Origin: a bacterium
GTDB lineage: Bacteria > Orphanbacterota > Orphanbacteria > Orphanbacterales > Orphanbacteraceae
DNA: 64,000 bases
Assembly (NCBI GenBank): GCA_025782575.1
Contig: JALGYY010000043.1
Location: 204,501-268,500, forward strand
Direction of reading: 5' to 3'
The notes beneath the pieces were generated by a model. The model was given only the letters and a program-made list of their open reading frames with translations, was not told the DNA's origin and did no database searches. The position numbers and the translations under genes were made by a program. This document shows positions 25,542 to 35,638 of this stretch, one piece after another (the stretch's first letter is position 1; each line of letters begins with the position of its first letter).

Positions 25542-28211
25542 TTGAGTCGAACGCCGAAAGAGGATCGTCAGGTTCCGGCCATCCCCGGTGATCGCGTCGG
25601 CCGCTATATGATCGTGGAAGAGATCGGTCATGGCGGAATGGGTGTCGTATTTCGCGCCACAGATGTTGAACTCGGACGGGATGTGGCGCTCAAGTTCCCC
25701 TGGGCAGACCTGGAGGAGAGTGATCACGGCATCCGGCGGTTCCGCCGGGAAGCGAAATCCTCTTCCAGGCTGAGCCATCCCAACATCGTCCCCGTTATCG
25801 AAATCCTGGAACATAAAGGTTCCCCCTGCATCGTTCTTCAACTGGTGGAAGGGGAGGATCTGCGGAACTATCTGAAGCGGATCGGCTCGATCGAATCGGG
25901 CCGCATTCTCCGTTTGAGCGAAGACATCGGGAAGGGGCTCGCTCATGCTCACTCCCAACGGATCCTTCATCGCGATGTGAATCCCAAAAACATCATGATC
26001 ACTCCTGAAGGACGGGCTCTCCTGACCGACTTCGGCCTGGCCCGCCTCCTCCCCGGCCCAGAGGTTCTCTCGGCCGACACGACAGTCTCCACCAGCCTGA
26101 CCGCCAAAGGCGCGGCCATCGGCACGCCCCGCTACATGTCTCCGGAGCAGGCGCTCGGCCGCACGCTTGATGAGCGAAGCGATATATTCTCCCTCGGCAC
26201 GGTGATGTATGAAATGTGCACGGGGAGCCCGGCATTTTCAGGCGGCGAAATGGGTGAGCTTTATGATCGAATTATTCATGGTGCACCTAAGCCGATTTCG
26301 AAATTTACGTCTGCTGTCCCGGCCGAACTCGAAAGAGTCATTCGAAAGTGTATGGCCAAGCGACCCGACGAGCGGTATCAGAACGTGGAGGATCTACTGG
26401 TTGACCTCCGTTCGCTCCGCAGGGAACTTGACCATGAGACGTACCCGGGCAGCCATGGGATCGGTGATAGAAGAGGGGTTGATCGCCGTAAAGGGCAACG
26501 GAGCATCTGGATACCGGCGTTACTCGCCCTCCCCCTGATTGCCGGCGGGATCTGGTACGCGTTTTTCCGTGATAGTGACGCATTGCCGAAAGGTCGGCCG
26601 ATCCAGATAACCAGCAACGCGGCATGGGAAGGGATGCCATCCCTTTCTCCCGATGGAAACCAGATCGCCTATGTCTCCAACGCCTCGGGAAACCTCGACA
26701 TCTATTTGATCGGCGTCGAAGGAGGAGAGTCGCTTCAACTTACTGACGATGCTGGTGAGGATCGCAATCCTTTCTGGTTTCCCGACGGCAGCTCGGTAGG
26801 ATTCGCGTCCAATCGAAGCGGGGACTGGGGAGTGTGGAAGGTCGGGCGGTTCGGAGGAGGCCCCATAATGGTCGTTTCTCATGCAACGTACGGCGCAATC
26901 TCTCCTGAGGGTGATCGAATGGCTGTGGAGACCAAGACAGAACCGATCGGTTCTGTCGGTATCGGACTGGTTGACATGATCAGGCCGGCCGAACCGCGAC
27001 TCCTGACAATTGCCGAAGACGGGTCCTGGAAACATGAAACGCCGAGCTGGTCACCCGACGGGGAGCGGATCTGCTATGCCGATCTCAATTCCCTCCGGCT
27101 CGTATCTTCTGACGGTGGTCGGGGACGACGACTGATCGCCGATGGGGGGCCCGACTTCCACCCGGCCTGGTCGCCTTCGGGCAGGCACATCTACTTCTCC
27201 TCCAGCCGGGCCGGCACCCCGGCAATCTGGAGACTGCATATTTCCTCGGGGAAACTGGAGCGGGTCACAATGGGAACGGGGCCCGAGAGCTGGCCCGATA
27301 TTTCGGCCGATGGCAAAAAGCTCGCCTATGGAACCGGAGCCGCCGACCGGGATGTAGTTCTTCTCGACCGCGAACGGGGCTTATTAACCCGAATCCCGGG
27401 GGTGAGCCAGGTTATGGCGATCGGACCTCGCGCCGACCGCATTCTCTTTGCGCGACCGTGGTCGCGGGGCCGCGTCGATCTGTGGGAGCTGCTGCTGGAG
27501 GGAGGCCTTCCGGCGGGTCCACCGAGAAAACTGACCGATCATCCCGGAGTGTCAACCCATCCCTGCCTCTCCCCCGACGGTAAGTGGATTGCCTACTATC
27601 GGGTGCTGGAAGGGCAGCGAAAAGTATGGGTGATCCCGGCCCGGGGTGGCGAACCGGTTTTGCTCGACAACGACGGGGGGTTCAGCATGCTTCCCGTCTG
27701 GTCGCCCGACGGATCACGTCTTGCCTACTTGTCGAAGCGAGGAGGAGTGTGGAGAGTACGAACCCTCGCCATGGCGGAAGGCCGGGCAACCAGTGAACCT
27801 CGAGCAATCACACCCGCCGGGATGGTTGCCTCCGGTGTCGCCTGGTCGCCGGACGGGAAATCTCTCGCAGTCGTGGGAATGACGGATGACAAAAAGGAGG
27901 TCTTCGTGATTCCCGCCGGTGGGGGCAGTCCGATTCAGATCACATGGGGAGCTGAACCCCACTCTGTGCGCTGGGATCCGGCGACCGGCCGGCTTCTTGT
28001 CAGCGGCAGTTGGGGAGGAGACAGAATCCGGCTCCGCTCCATCCCGTCCGGCGGGGGAAAACCGGACCCCCTCGATCCATTGATCGAGTTCGGTGGACTT
28101 GATGCGCCCGCTCTCTTCGATATCGATGAACAAGGCAAGCTACTCATTTACTCGAGAAGTAACCTGCACGGTGATATCTGGCTTCTTGCAACAGAAGAAG
28201 GGAGCTACTGA
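25542..28211 (+). CDS. Ser/Thr protein kinase with C-terminal PD40 beta-propeller
   Basis: An 889-aa membrane-anchored kinase. The TTG start has GGAG 8 bases upstream. Kinase domain, residues about 22-290: IGHGGMGVVFRA (G loop), VALKF (ATP Lys), HRDVNPKNIM (catalytic loop, with Asn in place of the usual Lys after HRDx), DFGLARL and GTPRYMSPEQ. One membrane helix (about 325-343, WIPALLALPLIAGGIWYAF) follows. Residues 350-889 hold repeated 'SPDG' blades (PSLSPDGNQIAYVSN, PSWSPDGERICYAD, PVWSPDGSRLAYLS), i.e. a TolB/PD40 propeller probably in the periplasm. Such receptors are common in Planctomycetes, Acidobacteria and FCB candidate phyla. The Lys-to-Asn change may alter activity. Confidence 0.93.
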   Translation: MSRTPKEDRQVPAIPGDRVGRYMIVEEIGHGGMGVVFRATDVELGRDVALKFPWADLEESDHGIRRFRREAKSSSRLSHPNIVPVIEILEHKGSPCIVLQLVEGEDLRNYLKRIGSIESGRILRLSEDIGKGLAHAHSQRILHRDVNPKNIMITPEGRALLTDFGLARLLPGPEVLSADTTVSTSLTAKGAAIGTPRYMSPEQALGRTLDERSDIFSLGTVMYEMCTGSPAFSGGEMGELYDRIIHGAPKPISKFTSAVPAELERVIRKCMAKRPDERYQNVEDLLVDLRSLRRELDHETYPGSHGIGDRRGVDRRKGQRSIWIPALLALPLIAGGIWYAFFRDSDALPKGRPIQITSNAAWEGMPSLSPDGNQIAYVSNASGNLDIYLIGVEGGESLQLTDDAGEDRNPFWFPDGSSVGFASNRSGDWGVWKVGRFGGGPIMVVSHATYGAISPEGDRMAVETKTEPIGSVGIGLVDMIRPAEPRLLTIAEDGSWKHETPSWSPDGERICYADLNSLRLVSSDGGRGRRLIADGGPDFHPAWSPSGRHIYFSSSRAGTPAIWRLHISSGKLERVTMGTGPESWPDISADGKKLAYGTGAADRDVVLLDRERGLLTRIPGVSQVMAIGPRADRILFARPWSRGRVDLWELLLEGGLPAGPPRKLTDHPGVSTHPCLSPDGKWIAYYRVLEGQRKVWVIPARGGEPVLLDNDGGFSMLPVWSPDGSRLAYLSKRGGVWRVRTLAMAEGRATSEPRAITPAGMVASGVAWSPDGKSLAVVGMTDDKKEVFVIPAGGGSPIQITWGAEPHSVRWDPATGRLLVSGSWGGDRIRLRSIPSGGGKPDPLDPLIEFGGLDAPALFDIDEQGKLLIYSRSNLHGDIWLLATEEGSY

Positions 28212-28375
28212 CAGTATCCCCCGGAAGGAATACAACGCACTCAGCTGAAGGCGATGCTGGACATATGGGAAAGATTGTGATATTCTGCAACAAATTTCCT
28301 CTTATGATTCACTTGTCGTAGGCTGCATCCGTCCGCCTCTGGCGAGCCAATAGGAACACCGGGAGGTAGGGACGG

Positions 28376-28921
28376 GTGTATCGTTCCGTGATCCTTCTCA
28401 CTCTTGCATCTTTGGGGCTTCTATGGGCTCCTTCAATCGACGCGGCCGGATTCGAGCTGAAGTCCTCTGTAATCGGGGCAGCCGGTTCACCCGGATCGAG
28501 TGCGAGCTTCAATTCGAACGGCACTCTTGGTCAATCCTCCTCCATTGGGCCGGGAGGGAGCACTACATTTGTTCTGACAGGCGGTTTCTGGAGTAAGCTT
28601 CAAACGGCAACCGGCATCTTCGAAGCGGCTATCCCTCCTATCTTCCGGAACGCTTTGCTTCCCAATGCTCCGAACCCGTTCAACCCCGTTACATCGATCA
28701 ACTTTGAAGTAAGCAAACAATCTCCGGTCATCATTACCATTTTCAACATAAAGGGCCAGGCAGTACGAAACCTGGTCCGGGAAGTAAGAGAGCCGGGCCG
28801 GTACGAGATCCTGTGGGACGGAAAGAACAACCAAGGCAGACAGCTCGCTTCGGGCGTTTTCTTCTGCCAGTTTCAGGTCGGCGAGTTCAGCGACGTCAGA
28901 AAAATGCTTCTATTGAAATAG
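28376..28921 (+). CDS. Small exported protein with FlgD-like Ig C-terminal sorting domain
   Basis: A 181-aa exported protein. The GTG start has GGGAGGT 7-8 bases upstream. A signal peptide (LLTLASLGLLWAPSIDA) precedes a short Gly/Ser-rich region with SSVIGAAGSPGSSAS. Residues about 95-181 form a FlgD-like Ig domain: LPNAPNPFNPVTSINFEV, VIITIFNIKGQAVRNLV, EILWDGKNNQGRQLASGVFFC, ending VRKMLLLK. This domain is used as a type IX-like C-terminal sorting signal in FCB bacteria, so the protein is likely a minimal surface-delivered protein. It is followed at 13 bases by a second exported protein gene. Confidence 0.8.
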   Translation: MYRSVILLTLASLGLLWAPSIDAAGFELKSSVIGAAGSPGSSASFNSNGTLGQSSSIGPGGSTTFVLTGGFWSKLQTATGIFEAAIPPIFRNALLPNAPNPFNPVTSINFEVSKQSPVIITIFNIKGQAVRNLVREVREPGRYEILWDGKNNQGRQLASGVFFCQFQVGEFSDVRKMLLLK

Positions 28922-28934
28922 GAAGGAACGTCTC

Positions 28935-30863
28935 GTGAGAACCTCCATCATCATCTGTTTGAGTGTTTGCACCTTGCTTTTTTTCATGACTTCGCCTCTG
29001 GAGGCACAGATTCCCAGGCTCATCAATTACCAGGGGATTCTGACGGACACAGGCGGCAGCCCGATTACCGGCAGCCACGCTCTGATTTTTTCGCTCTACT
29101 CTGACAGCGCGGCAAGCGCGACCCTGCTCTGGACGGATTCCTATCCGGCCGTTTCGGTCGATGAAGGTCTCTTTCACGTGATTCTCGGCAATGGGGCGGC
29201 CATTCCTGATTCCGCGTTCGTGGAACTCGCCCTCTGGCTCGGCATACAGGTCGACGCCGACCCTGAGATCGCACCCCGCTCCCAGATCACCTCGACCCCC
29301 TGGTCGATTCGGGCCGCCATGGCCGACAGCGCCGGGATGGTCGGCGCTCACAGTCATGACGATCTCTATTTCACTGAATCGGAGTTGAGTACGCCGGGCG
29401 CACTGAACGATGGGGGGAACCCGGTGGACTGGACCAAGCTGAAGGGTGTGCCGGGCGGCTTCGCCGACGGGACCGACGATGTCGGAGGCCCCGACGGGGA
29501 CTGGACGATTAACGGATCCGACATGTCGTCAGCTGTAGCCGGCAACGTCGGAATCGGAACTCCTACGCCGAGCGTGAAGCTGGAAGTAGCCGGCATGCTC
29601 CAGACCGACACGCTCAAGATCCCGACCGGCGCAGCCGCCGGGTTGATTCTGACTACGGATGCGAACGGGGTGGCATCGTGGCAGCCGGCGCCAGGCACGG
29701 GCGACATTACTGCGGTGTTCGCAGGTACGGGACTCACCGGCGGCGGCACAGGTGGCGACGTGACCATGAACGCCGACCTTGCCGGAAGCGGCGCGGCTAC
29801 CACGGTCGCCCGCAGCGATCATGAACATGACGCTTATTCCGATACCGCTCATGCACACGATAATCGTTATTTTACGGAGTCCGAGCTGAATACATCCGGT
29901 GTCTTGAACGACGCCGGGAATCCGGTGGATTGGACAAGATTAAAAGGTGTGCCGGCCGACTTCGCTGATGGTACCGATGACATCAGCACGGATACCGACT
30001 GGACCATCAATGTCAATGAGATGTATTCCGGTGTATCGGGCAATGTAGGTGTCGGAACGAACTCTCCCGCAGCTAAACTCCACGTATTAAACAGCAACGG
30101 GAACTACGTCCATCTTGGTCACGACACTTACGGCGTGTTCGGATATCACCAGACAGGAGCCAACTTCGGGTACATCGGTTCGTCTCAATACGGCGTCTAC
30201 GGCAAAGATTCCAACACGGGAAGCTACGGTTTTCTCGGGGGCGGAAACACGGGTGTGGCCGGACACAGTTCGACTGCTGCCGGTATTTCCGGGACGAGTA
30301 CGAGCGGATACGGCATCTACGGATTCAGCGATTTCTCCTGGGCCGGGTTCTTCCAGGGGGATATCCGCGTCGTCGGTTCGGTCACCGAAGGTGCGGCTTT
30401 CTCGCTGATCGATCATCCCCTCGATCCGGAAAACATGTTGCTCCGAAACAAAGTCGTTGTATCGCCTGAGAACCTGCTGATCTATCGCGGAAAAGTCACC
30501 CTGGATGAAAGCGGAGAGGCGATTGTCACGATGCCCGGCTACTTCAAAGCCCTCGCCAGGGAGGAAGAGGCGACGGTCACGCTCACTTCGGTGGGAAGAC
30601 CGTTTCTTACCGGCTACGAGTGGCGCAGCGATGGCGCCGCTTTCATCGTATATGGCGACCCCGGCCGGGACGTCTCGTGGACAGCACTCGCCGGGCGCGA
30701 TGACCCGGTAAGCCGCCAGCTCGCCATGCCTGTGGAAGAAGAAAAGGGGCCGGATAACGGTGTTTGTGATCGCGGAGAGTTTCTCTATCCCGCAGCCTAC
30801 GGCTATCCGGCCAACCGGGGAGCGGACTACCAGACTCAGCAGGAGCTGGCCCCGGAGAAATAG
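28935..30863 (+). CDS. Exported tail-fibre-like repetitive protein
   Basis: A 642-aa exported protein with signal peptide (IICLSVCTLLFFMTSPLEA). The mature start IPRLINYQGILTDTGGSPITG...FSLYSDSA is the opening commonly seen in secreted proteins with S74/tail-fibre architecture. A unit with HSHDDLYFTESEL...LNDGGNPVDWTKLKGVPGGFADGTDD occurs twice (near residues 138 and 308), each followed by 'GNVGIGT-x-x-P' and a coiled, Gly-rich region. The C-terminal part (about 490-600) has SFSLIDHPLDPENM-like 'AFSLIDHPLDP' phrases seen near chaperone or attachment domains. No autoproteolytic S74 catalytic pair is evident. It may form surface fibres; no C-terminal FlgD-like domain is present. Confidence 0.7.
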   Translation: MRTSIIICLSVCTLLFFMTSPLEAQIPRLINYQGILTDTGGSPITGSHALIFSLYSDSAASATLLWTDSYPAVSVDEGLFHVILGNGAAIPDSAFVELALWLGIQVDADPEIAPRSQITSTPWSIRAAMADSAGMVGAHSHDDLYFTESELSTPGALNDGGNPVDWTKLKGVPGGFADGTDDVGGPDGDWTINGSDMSSAVAGNVGIGTPTPSVKLEVAGMLQTDTLKIPTGAAAGLILTTDANGVASWQPAPGTGDITAVFAGTGLTGGGTGGDVTMNADLAGSGAATTVARSDHEHDAYSDTAHAHDNRYFTESELNTSGVLNDAGNPVDWTRLKGVPADFADGTDDISTDTDWTINVNEMYSGVSGNVGVGTNSPAAKLHVLNSNGNYVHLGHDTYGVFGYHQTGANFGYIGSSQYGVYGKDSNTGSYGFLGGGNTGVAGHSSTAAGISGTSTSGYGIYGFSDFSWAGFFQGDIRVVGSVTEGAAFSLIDHPLDPENMLLRNKVVVSPENLLIYRGKVTLDESGEAIVTMPGYFKALAREEEATVTLTSVGRPFLTGYEWRSDGAAFIVYGDPGRDVSWTALAGRDDPVSRQLAMPVEEEKGPDNGVCDRGEFLYPAAYGYPANRGADYQTQQELAPEK

Positions 30864-31109
30864 GAATCGGCCTCTGATCGGAATCGCATCCGGCTTCTCC
30901 CCGGAAGTACGTGTACGGAGTCGGTGCGCGTCAAAGTATTATCACCTCCGGACCCTGTATGACCTCTCCTCTACGCATTTGATCTCTAGATTTATCGAAG
31001 AATCAAGGCTAGAATACCACAGTAACTCCCCCGGACAGGCCGAGCCTCCTCAATACTGCCGCCAGACCGGGACAGGGTCGCTTCCGACAACTCTTGCAAA
31101 GGAACTGGC

Positions 31110-32489
31110 ATGCCACTCTCACCCGTAGTCGTAACGGGGGTCGGGCCGGTGAGCGCCATCGGGTGCGGCCGGAACGAGTTCTGGGATTCTCTCGTAAACG
31201 GCAGGGACGGCTTCGGCCCGATCACCCTGTGCGATGCTTCTGAATCTCCCTCGAAGATCGGCGCCGAAGTATCGGGCTTCGCTCTAGAGGACTTCGTTGC
31301 GAAGGGTCACATCATGGGACGTCGAACCCCTCGAGCTGTTCAGCTCGCCCTCGCTTCCGCCGTGCTGGCGCTTCACGACGCCGAGATCGATCTCGACTCA
31401 TGCGATGCGGATCGATTCGGTGTGTACGTCGGCACTTCGATGGGAAATATTGACGTAATTCTCAGCTTGAATGCTCGATTGATCAAGCAGGGCAACGTCC
31501 CTGCCCATGCCGCATTTCACGCATTCAATCACTCGGCGGCGTGTGTGATTTCTTCGTTCTTCAATATTCGAGGGCCCATTCAGACAGCCACTTCGGGGTG
31601 TAACTCCGGGATCGACGCGGTCGGCCAGGCGACGAGAATGATCCAGGCAGGTGCAGTCGACGCCATGCTCGTCATCGGCACTGATTGCGAGCTCGTATCA
31701 GAGGTGCTCGCCGCAATGAACGCATCGAATTCACTGACCACCAGATACAACGATGATCCCTCCCGCGCCTCACGACCATGGGACAAGGGGCGTGACGGCA
31801 ATGTGATCGGCGAGGGAGCCGCAGGGCTCCTGCTCGAATCCGAGTCCCATGCCCGTTCACGAAACGCACGGATCTATGCGAGCGTCAAGGGATACCAGGT
31901 TTCATCAGCCGGCCAGAACCGCCAGTACAGTCACGATTCTCCCGAAATCGACATCCGTCCGTGTGTGCGTGCGATGAAAGCCGCAATGGCTGAGGCCCGC
32001 TGGGATGCGAGCGAGGTCGATCTTGTTAACGCAAACGGATCTTCTTCTGTTCTCTACGACAAACTCGAGGGACTCGCGATGGCGGAGGTGTTCGGGAACC
32101 GTCTTTCAGAAACGCGGATCCATTCGCAGAAGTCGATGATGGGACAGCATGGCGCCGGATCGTCCGCCCTGCAGGCGGTGGGAGCCTGTCTGTCGATCAG
32201 GAGGGGAACGGCACCACCGACAATCAATTGTGATGATCCCGATCCCGAATGTGGCCCCCTTCGCATTTCGGGTAAAGCGGAGACTTTCTGGCCTGAACGT
32301 GTCCTGGTTCATTCGATCGGCCTTGGTGGCTTCTACTATTCCGCCGCCGCATTCGAGGCGGTCGAAGATAGCGGATCGATGCAGACCGGCGCGATCAGCG
32401 TTAAGTGGAGCGATGAGAAACACCCGATCTTCCAGCCCACAGAAGAGTTCCAGAAACCGCTCACACCGTGGGAGCCCCGCCGAGACTGA
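31110..32489 (+). CDS. Atypical beta-ketoacyl-ACP synthase (KAS II-like)
   Basis: A 459-aa thiolase-fold protein of the FabF/ketosynthase family. The nucleophile Cys is present (C164 in QTATSGCNSG), and RPWDKGRDGNVIGEGAAGLLLE is the expected family block. The two catalytic histidines look replaced: where KAS II has 'AHGTST' this protein reads VNANGSSSVLYDKLE (N309), and where it has 'KSxxGHxxGA' it reads KSMMGQHGAG (Q346, with His one place later). The C-terminal GFGGxN is GLGGFYY. Condensation chemistry is therefore uncertain. No ACP or other fatty-acid gene is next to it. Its stop overlaps the start of the kinase gene (TGATG). Confidence 0.8.
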   Translation: MPLSPVVVTGVGPVSAIGCGRNEFWDSLVNGRDGFGPITLCDASESPSKIGAEVSGFALEDFVAKGHIMGRRTPRAVQLALASAVLALHDAEIDLDSCDADRFGVYVGTSMGNIDVILSLNARLIKQGNVPAHAAFHAFNHSAACVISSFFNIRGPIQTATSGCNSGIDAVGQATRMIQAGAVDAMLVIGTDCELVSEVLAAMNASNSLTTRYNDDPSRASRPWDKGRDGNVIGEGAAGLLLESESHARSRNARIYASVKGYQVSSAGQNRQYSHDSPEIDIRPCVRAMKAAMAEARWDASEVDLVNANGSSSVLYDKLEGLAMAEVFGNRLSETRIHSQKSMMGQHGAGSSALQAVGACLSIRRGTAPPTINCDDPDPECGPLRISGKAETFWPERVLVHSIGLGGFYYSAAAFEAVEDSGSMQTGAISVKWSDEKHPIFQPTEEFQKPLTPWEPRRD

Positions 32490-35400
32490 TGTCGAATCCC
32501 TCCAGGTATCCGAGCAGGATCGCTCAATTCCGGCTTCTCGAAAAGCTGGGCCGGGGAGGCATGGGCGTGGTATTCAAGGCGCACGATACGCGCCTCGGGC
32601 GGAGTGTGGCCCTCAAGCTATTGAATACCGAGCATGCCGGCGAAGCGGTGTCTCGGAAACGATTGATATCGGAAGCGCAGGCGGCCGCCGCGCTGAACCA
32701 TCCTCATATCGCCACGCTGTACGAGATGATCGAGTCCGATCAGGGCCTCTGTCTGGTAATGGAGTATGTGCCGGGTGCGACTCTGGAGAATCTCCTCCGG
32801 CAGAGTCCGGCGACGCCGGACCGGATTATCGTCTGGGCGCGTGCGATCGCCGAGGCAATCGCCGAAGCCCATCGGCACGGGATCGTGCATCGGGACATCA
32901 AAGCGGCGAATGTAATGGTCACGCCGCGCGATTCGATCAAGATTCTCGACTTCGGGCTTGCCCACATGACGAACCGCCTGCTCCAATCAAACAAGGAGGG
33001 TGCGGATCGTCTCACCGAAGACGGCACGATCGTCGGCACTGTAGACTACCTGGCGCCCGAACTCTTGAGAGGTGAACCGGCTTCACCGGGGAGCGATGTA
33101 TTTGCGCTCGGTGTCCTTTTCTATCTGATGACCGGCGGCGCGCTGCCGTTCCGCGGCCGGACCCCCGCTGTGATTCTTACAAAGATACTGAACGAGGACG
33201 CACCCCCGCTTGAGTGCGAGCCGGGTTCGCCGCTCCAGGCGCTGCATGGTGTGATCCGAAAAGCGCTCGCGAAACAGGCAAGTGAACGATACACCGACGC
33301 GGGTGAGCTGGCGACTGATCTCGAAGCCTCAGTCGAATCGCGGAGAATTACCGGCACAGAAGTCGGTGACAAGGGCAAAGAAATTGCCGTCCCACCGAAC
33401 AACCTGCCGTCCGACCTGACCCCCTTCATCGGTCACTCGATCGAACTGGACGAACTGGATGCTGCGATCGAAACCGGTCGGCTCATCACACTCACCGGGC
33501 TCGGAGGGACGGGCAAGTCGAGGCTCGCCATTGAACTCGGTCGCCGTCTGATCGATCGCTTTCCGGGCGGAGTGTTCCATATCGATTTCGCCTCCCTCCA
33601 GCCGGATGGTGACGGCATGAGCTTGATCGCCACTGCCGTCGGAATACGCGAGGAATCGCCGAGAACGGTTCTCGATCAATTGATCGATTCGTTTCGCGAT
33701 CACCCGACCCTTCTTCTTTTCGATAATTGTGAGCATGTTCTGGATGTGGCAGGGGACTCGGCACGCCGACTTCTGGAAGCCTCCCCCCTTCTTTGTGTGA
33801 TCGCGACGAGCCGGGATCGTCTCGAAGTGCCTGGCGAATCGGTTCACCCGGTTCGCGCACTCTCCCTTCCCGATCCGGGCACCAAAAATCTTTCGATAGA
33901 AGAGTTACTGGAGTACGAGTCCGTCCGGCTTTTTGTAGACCGAGCTCTCGCCTCTCACTCTGGCTTCGCCGTGAGCGAGAAGAATGGTGACGCCGTCGTC
34001 AGCATCTGCAGAAAACTCGACGGGATTCCCCTCGCAATTGAACTTGCCGCGGCTCGGACTCGTGTCCTCTCGATCGAACAGATCGATAAACGACTTGAAA
34101 ACCGGTTTCACCTGCTGACCTCCCGGAACCGTAGGACCTCCGCCCGCCATCAGACGTTACGAGCGACGATCGACTGGAGCGTCGATCTTCTGGACGACCT
34201 CGAGAAGCTCCTGTTTTTTCGATCAGGCATATTCCCCGGCAGTTTCGATCTCGGCGCGGCTGAGGTGATCTGTTCAGGCGGGGTGATCGAGGAGTTCGAC
34301 GTACTGGACCTTATCTCGACGCTCGTCGACCGCTCGATTGTAGTGGCCGAAGAAGGGGCGGACGGAACGGTTCGATACAGACTCTATGAAACTCTTCGAG
34401 CCTATGCTTCGGGCGAGCTCGCCGCTGCTGAAATTGAGCCGCTCGGCATTCGCTATGAGAACTATTATTCCGATCTCGCCATGAACGCGGCGGCCGAGCT
34501 GACGGGCCCTGACCAACTCGCCTGGTTTGCGCGGCTTGACCGTGAGTTTGTCAACCTGCGAACCATGCTGGATCGGGCGGCCACGCGAAACGATTCGGAA
34601 ACTCTCCTCGAGACGACCGCCGCACTCGGCCGGTACTGGCTCGTACGAGGGCACCTGTCTGAGGGGCGCCGTCATTCGGAGCGAGCCCTCCAGTTGGCAA
34701 GAAAATCTCGGACTGACGATCTTGTGGCACAGGTGCTTCTCTTTGCCGGCTCCCTCGCGAATGACCAGGGGGATTATGAAACCGCGATTGAACGACTGGA
34801 AGCGGCCCTTGATATGAGAAAGAAACTGAAAGACAGGAGCGGTGCCGCCGAAGCGGCAGTCAGCCTGGGAATTACCGCCAGGGACCAGGGGGACTATGAA
34901 AGGGCCGGCCGATTCCTGACCGAGGCAGTTGCGGCGACGAAGAAACTGGGTGAACCGGCGCGGGTCGCCCAGTCAATTCATGCGCTCGGGATCACCCGGC
35001 ATCGTGAAGGCGAGTGCGAACGGGCTGCCGCTCTGTTCGAGGAGGGCCTTGCCATTCGGGAGAGCCTCGGAGATCCGAGAGGAATCGCCGCGTTTCACGC
35101 TCATCTCGGAAGCGTCGCCTACGACCAGGGAGACCTCGACCGATCGACTGAACTGCTGGAACGGGGACTCGCCACGTTTCGTGAAGTAGGAAACAGTCGG
35201 GGTATTGTTTATGCGTTACTCTATCTGGGCGGTATCGATCGCCGGCATGGTCGCTACGAGGAGGCCCGCACCCGATTCAAGGAATGCCTCGATACATCGT
35301 ATGAACTGGGTGACCGACTTCACGTCGCTCGTTCGATCGAATCATTCGCTCAGCTTGCTGCTGAAGAAGGAAACGGGGAAATTGCCCTTAAGTTAGCGGG

Positions 35401-35584
35401 GGCGGCTGACTCGATTCGATCGTCTCTCGGATCTCTCCGCCCGCCGATCGAAGAGACCGCTTTCCGTGAATCCCTCGCCATGGCGCGAGAACAGGCAGGC
35501 GAGAAGCGGACGAGGGAATTGATGGAGGCCGGTGCCGCAATATCTTCTGACTCGCAGGGAATCTGTTCTATGCTCACCGACTGA
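32489..35584 (+). CDS. Ser/Thr kinase fused to NB-ARC-like ATPase and TPR repeats
   Basis: A 1031-aa regulator. The ATG at 32489 overlaps the ketosynthase stop as TGATG; an in-frame start 21 bases earlier lies inside that gene. Kinase domain, residues 13-275: LGRGGMGVVFKA, VALKLL, HRDIKAANVM, DFGLAHM. The ATPase, about 310-560, has Walker A TLTGLGGTGKSRLA, Walker B LLLFDNCEHVLD, CVIATSRDRL (sensor) and LDGIPLAIELAAARTR (the GxP block), as in AfsR/MalT-type STAND proteins. The last 350 residues are TPR repeats (for example LGITARDQGDYERAGRFL). No membrane helix is seen, so it is probably cytosolic. The output is unknown because no DNA-binding domain is present. Confidence 0.93.
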   Translation: MSNPSRYPSRIAQFRLLEKLGRGGMGVVFKAHDTRLGRSVALKLLNTEHAGEAVSRKRLISEAQAAAALNHPHIATLYEMIESDQGLCLVMEYVPGATLENLLRQSPATPDRIIVWARAIAEAIAEAHRHGIVHRDIKAANVMVTPRDSIKILDFGLAHMTNRLLQSNKEGADRLTEDGTIVGTVDYLAPELLRGEPASPGSDVFALGVLFYLMTGGALPFRGRTPAVILTKILNEDAPPLECEPGSPLQALHGVIRKALAKQASERYTDAGELATDLEASVESRRITGTEVGDKGKEIAVPPNNLPSDLTPFIGHSIELDELDAAIETGRLITLTGLGGTGKSRLAIELGRRLIDRFPGGVFHIDFASLQPDGDGMSLIATAVGIREESPRTVLDQLIDSFRDHPTLLLFDNCEHVLDVAGDSARRLLEASPLLCVIATSRDRLEVPGESVHPVRALSLPDPGTKNLSIEELLEYESVRLFVDRALASHSGFAVSEKNGDAVVSICRKLDGIPLAIELAAARTRVLSIEQIDKRLENRFHLLTSRNRRTSARHQTLRATIDWSVDLLDDLEKLLFFRSGIFPGSFDLGAAEVICSGGVIEEFDVLDLISTLVDRSIVVAEEGADGTVRYRLYETLRAYASGELAAAEIEPLGIRYENYYSDLAMNAAAELTGPDQLAWFARLDREFVNLRTMLDRAATRNDSETLLETTAALGRYWLVRGHLSEGRRHSERALQLARKSRTDDLVAQVLLFAGSLANDQGDYETAIERLEAALDMRKKLKDRSGAAEAAVSLGITARDQGDYERAGRFLTEAVAATKKLGEPARVAQSIHALGITRHREGECERAAALFEEGLAIRESLGDPRGIAAFHAHLGSVAYDQGDLDRSTELLERGLATFREVGNSRGIVYALLYLGGIDRRHGRYEEARTRFKECLDTSYELGDRLHVARSIESFAQLAAEEGNGEIALKLAGAADSIRSSLGSLRPPIEETAFRESLAMAREQAGEKRTRELMEAGAAISSDSQGICSMLTD

Positions 35585-35638
35585 TTACCGGGTGATCGAG
35601 TCGCCGTCCAGTGATTCTCTCCTGAGAGGTGCCTTAGC

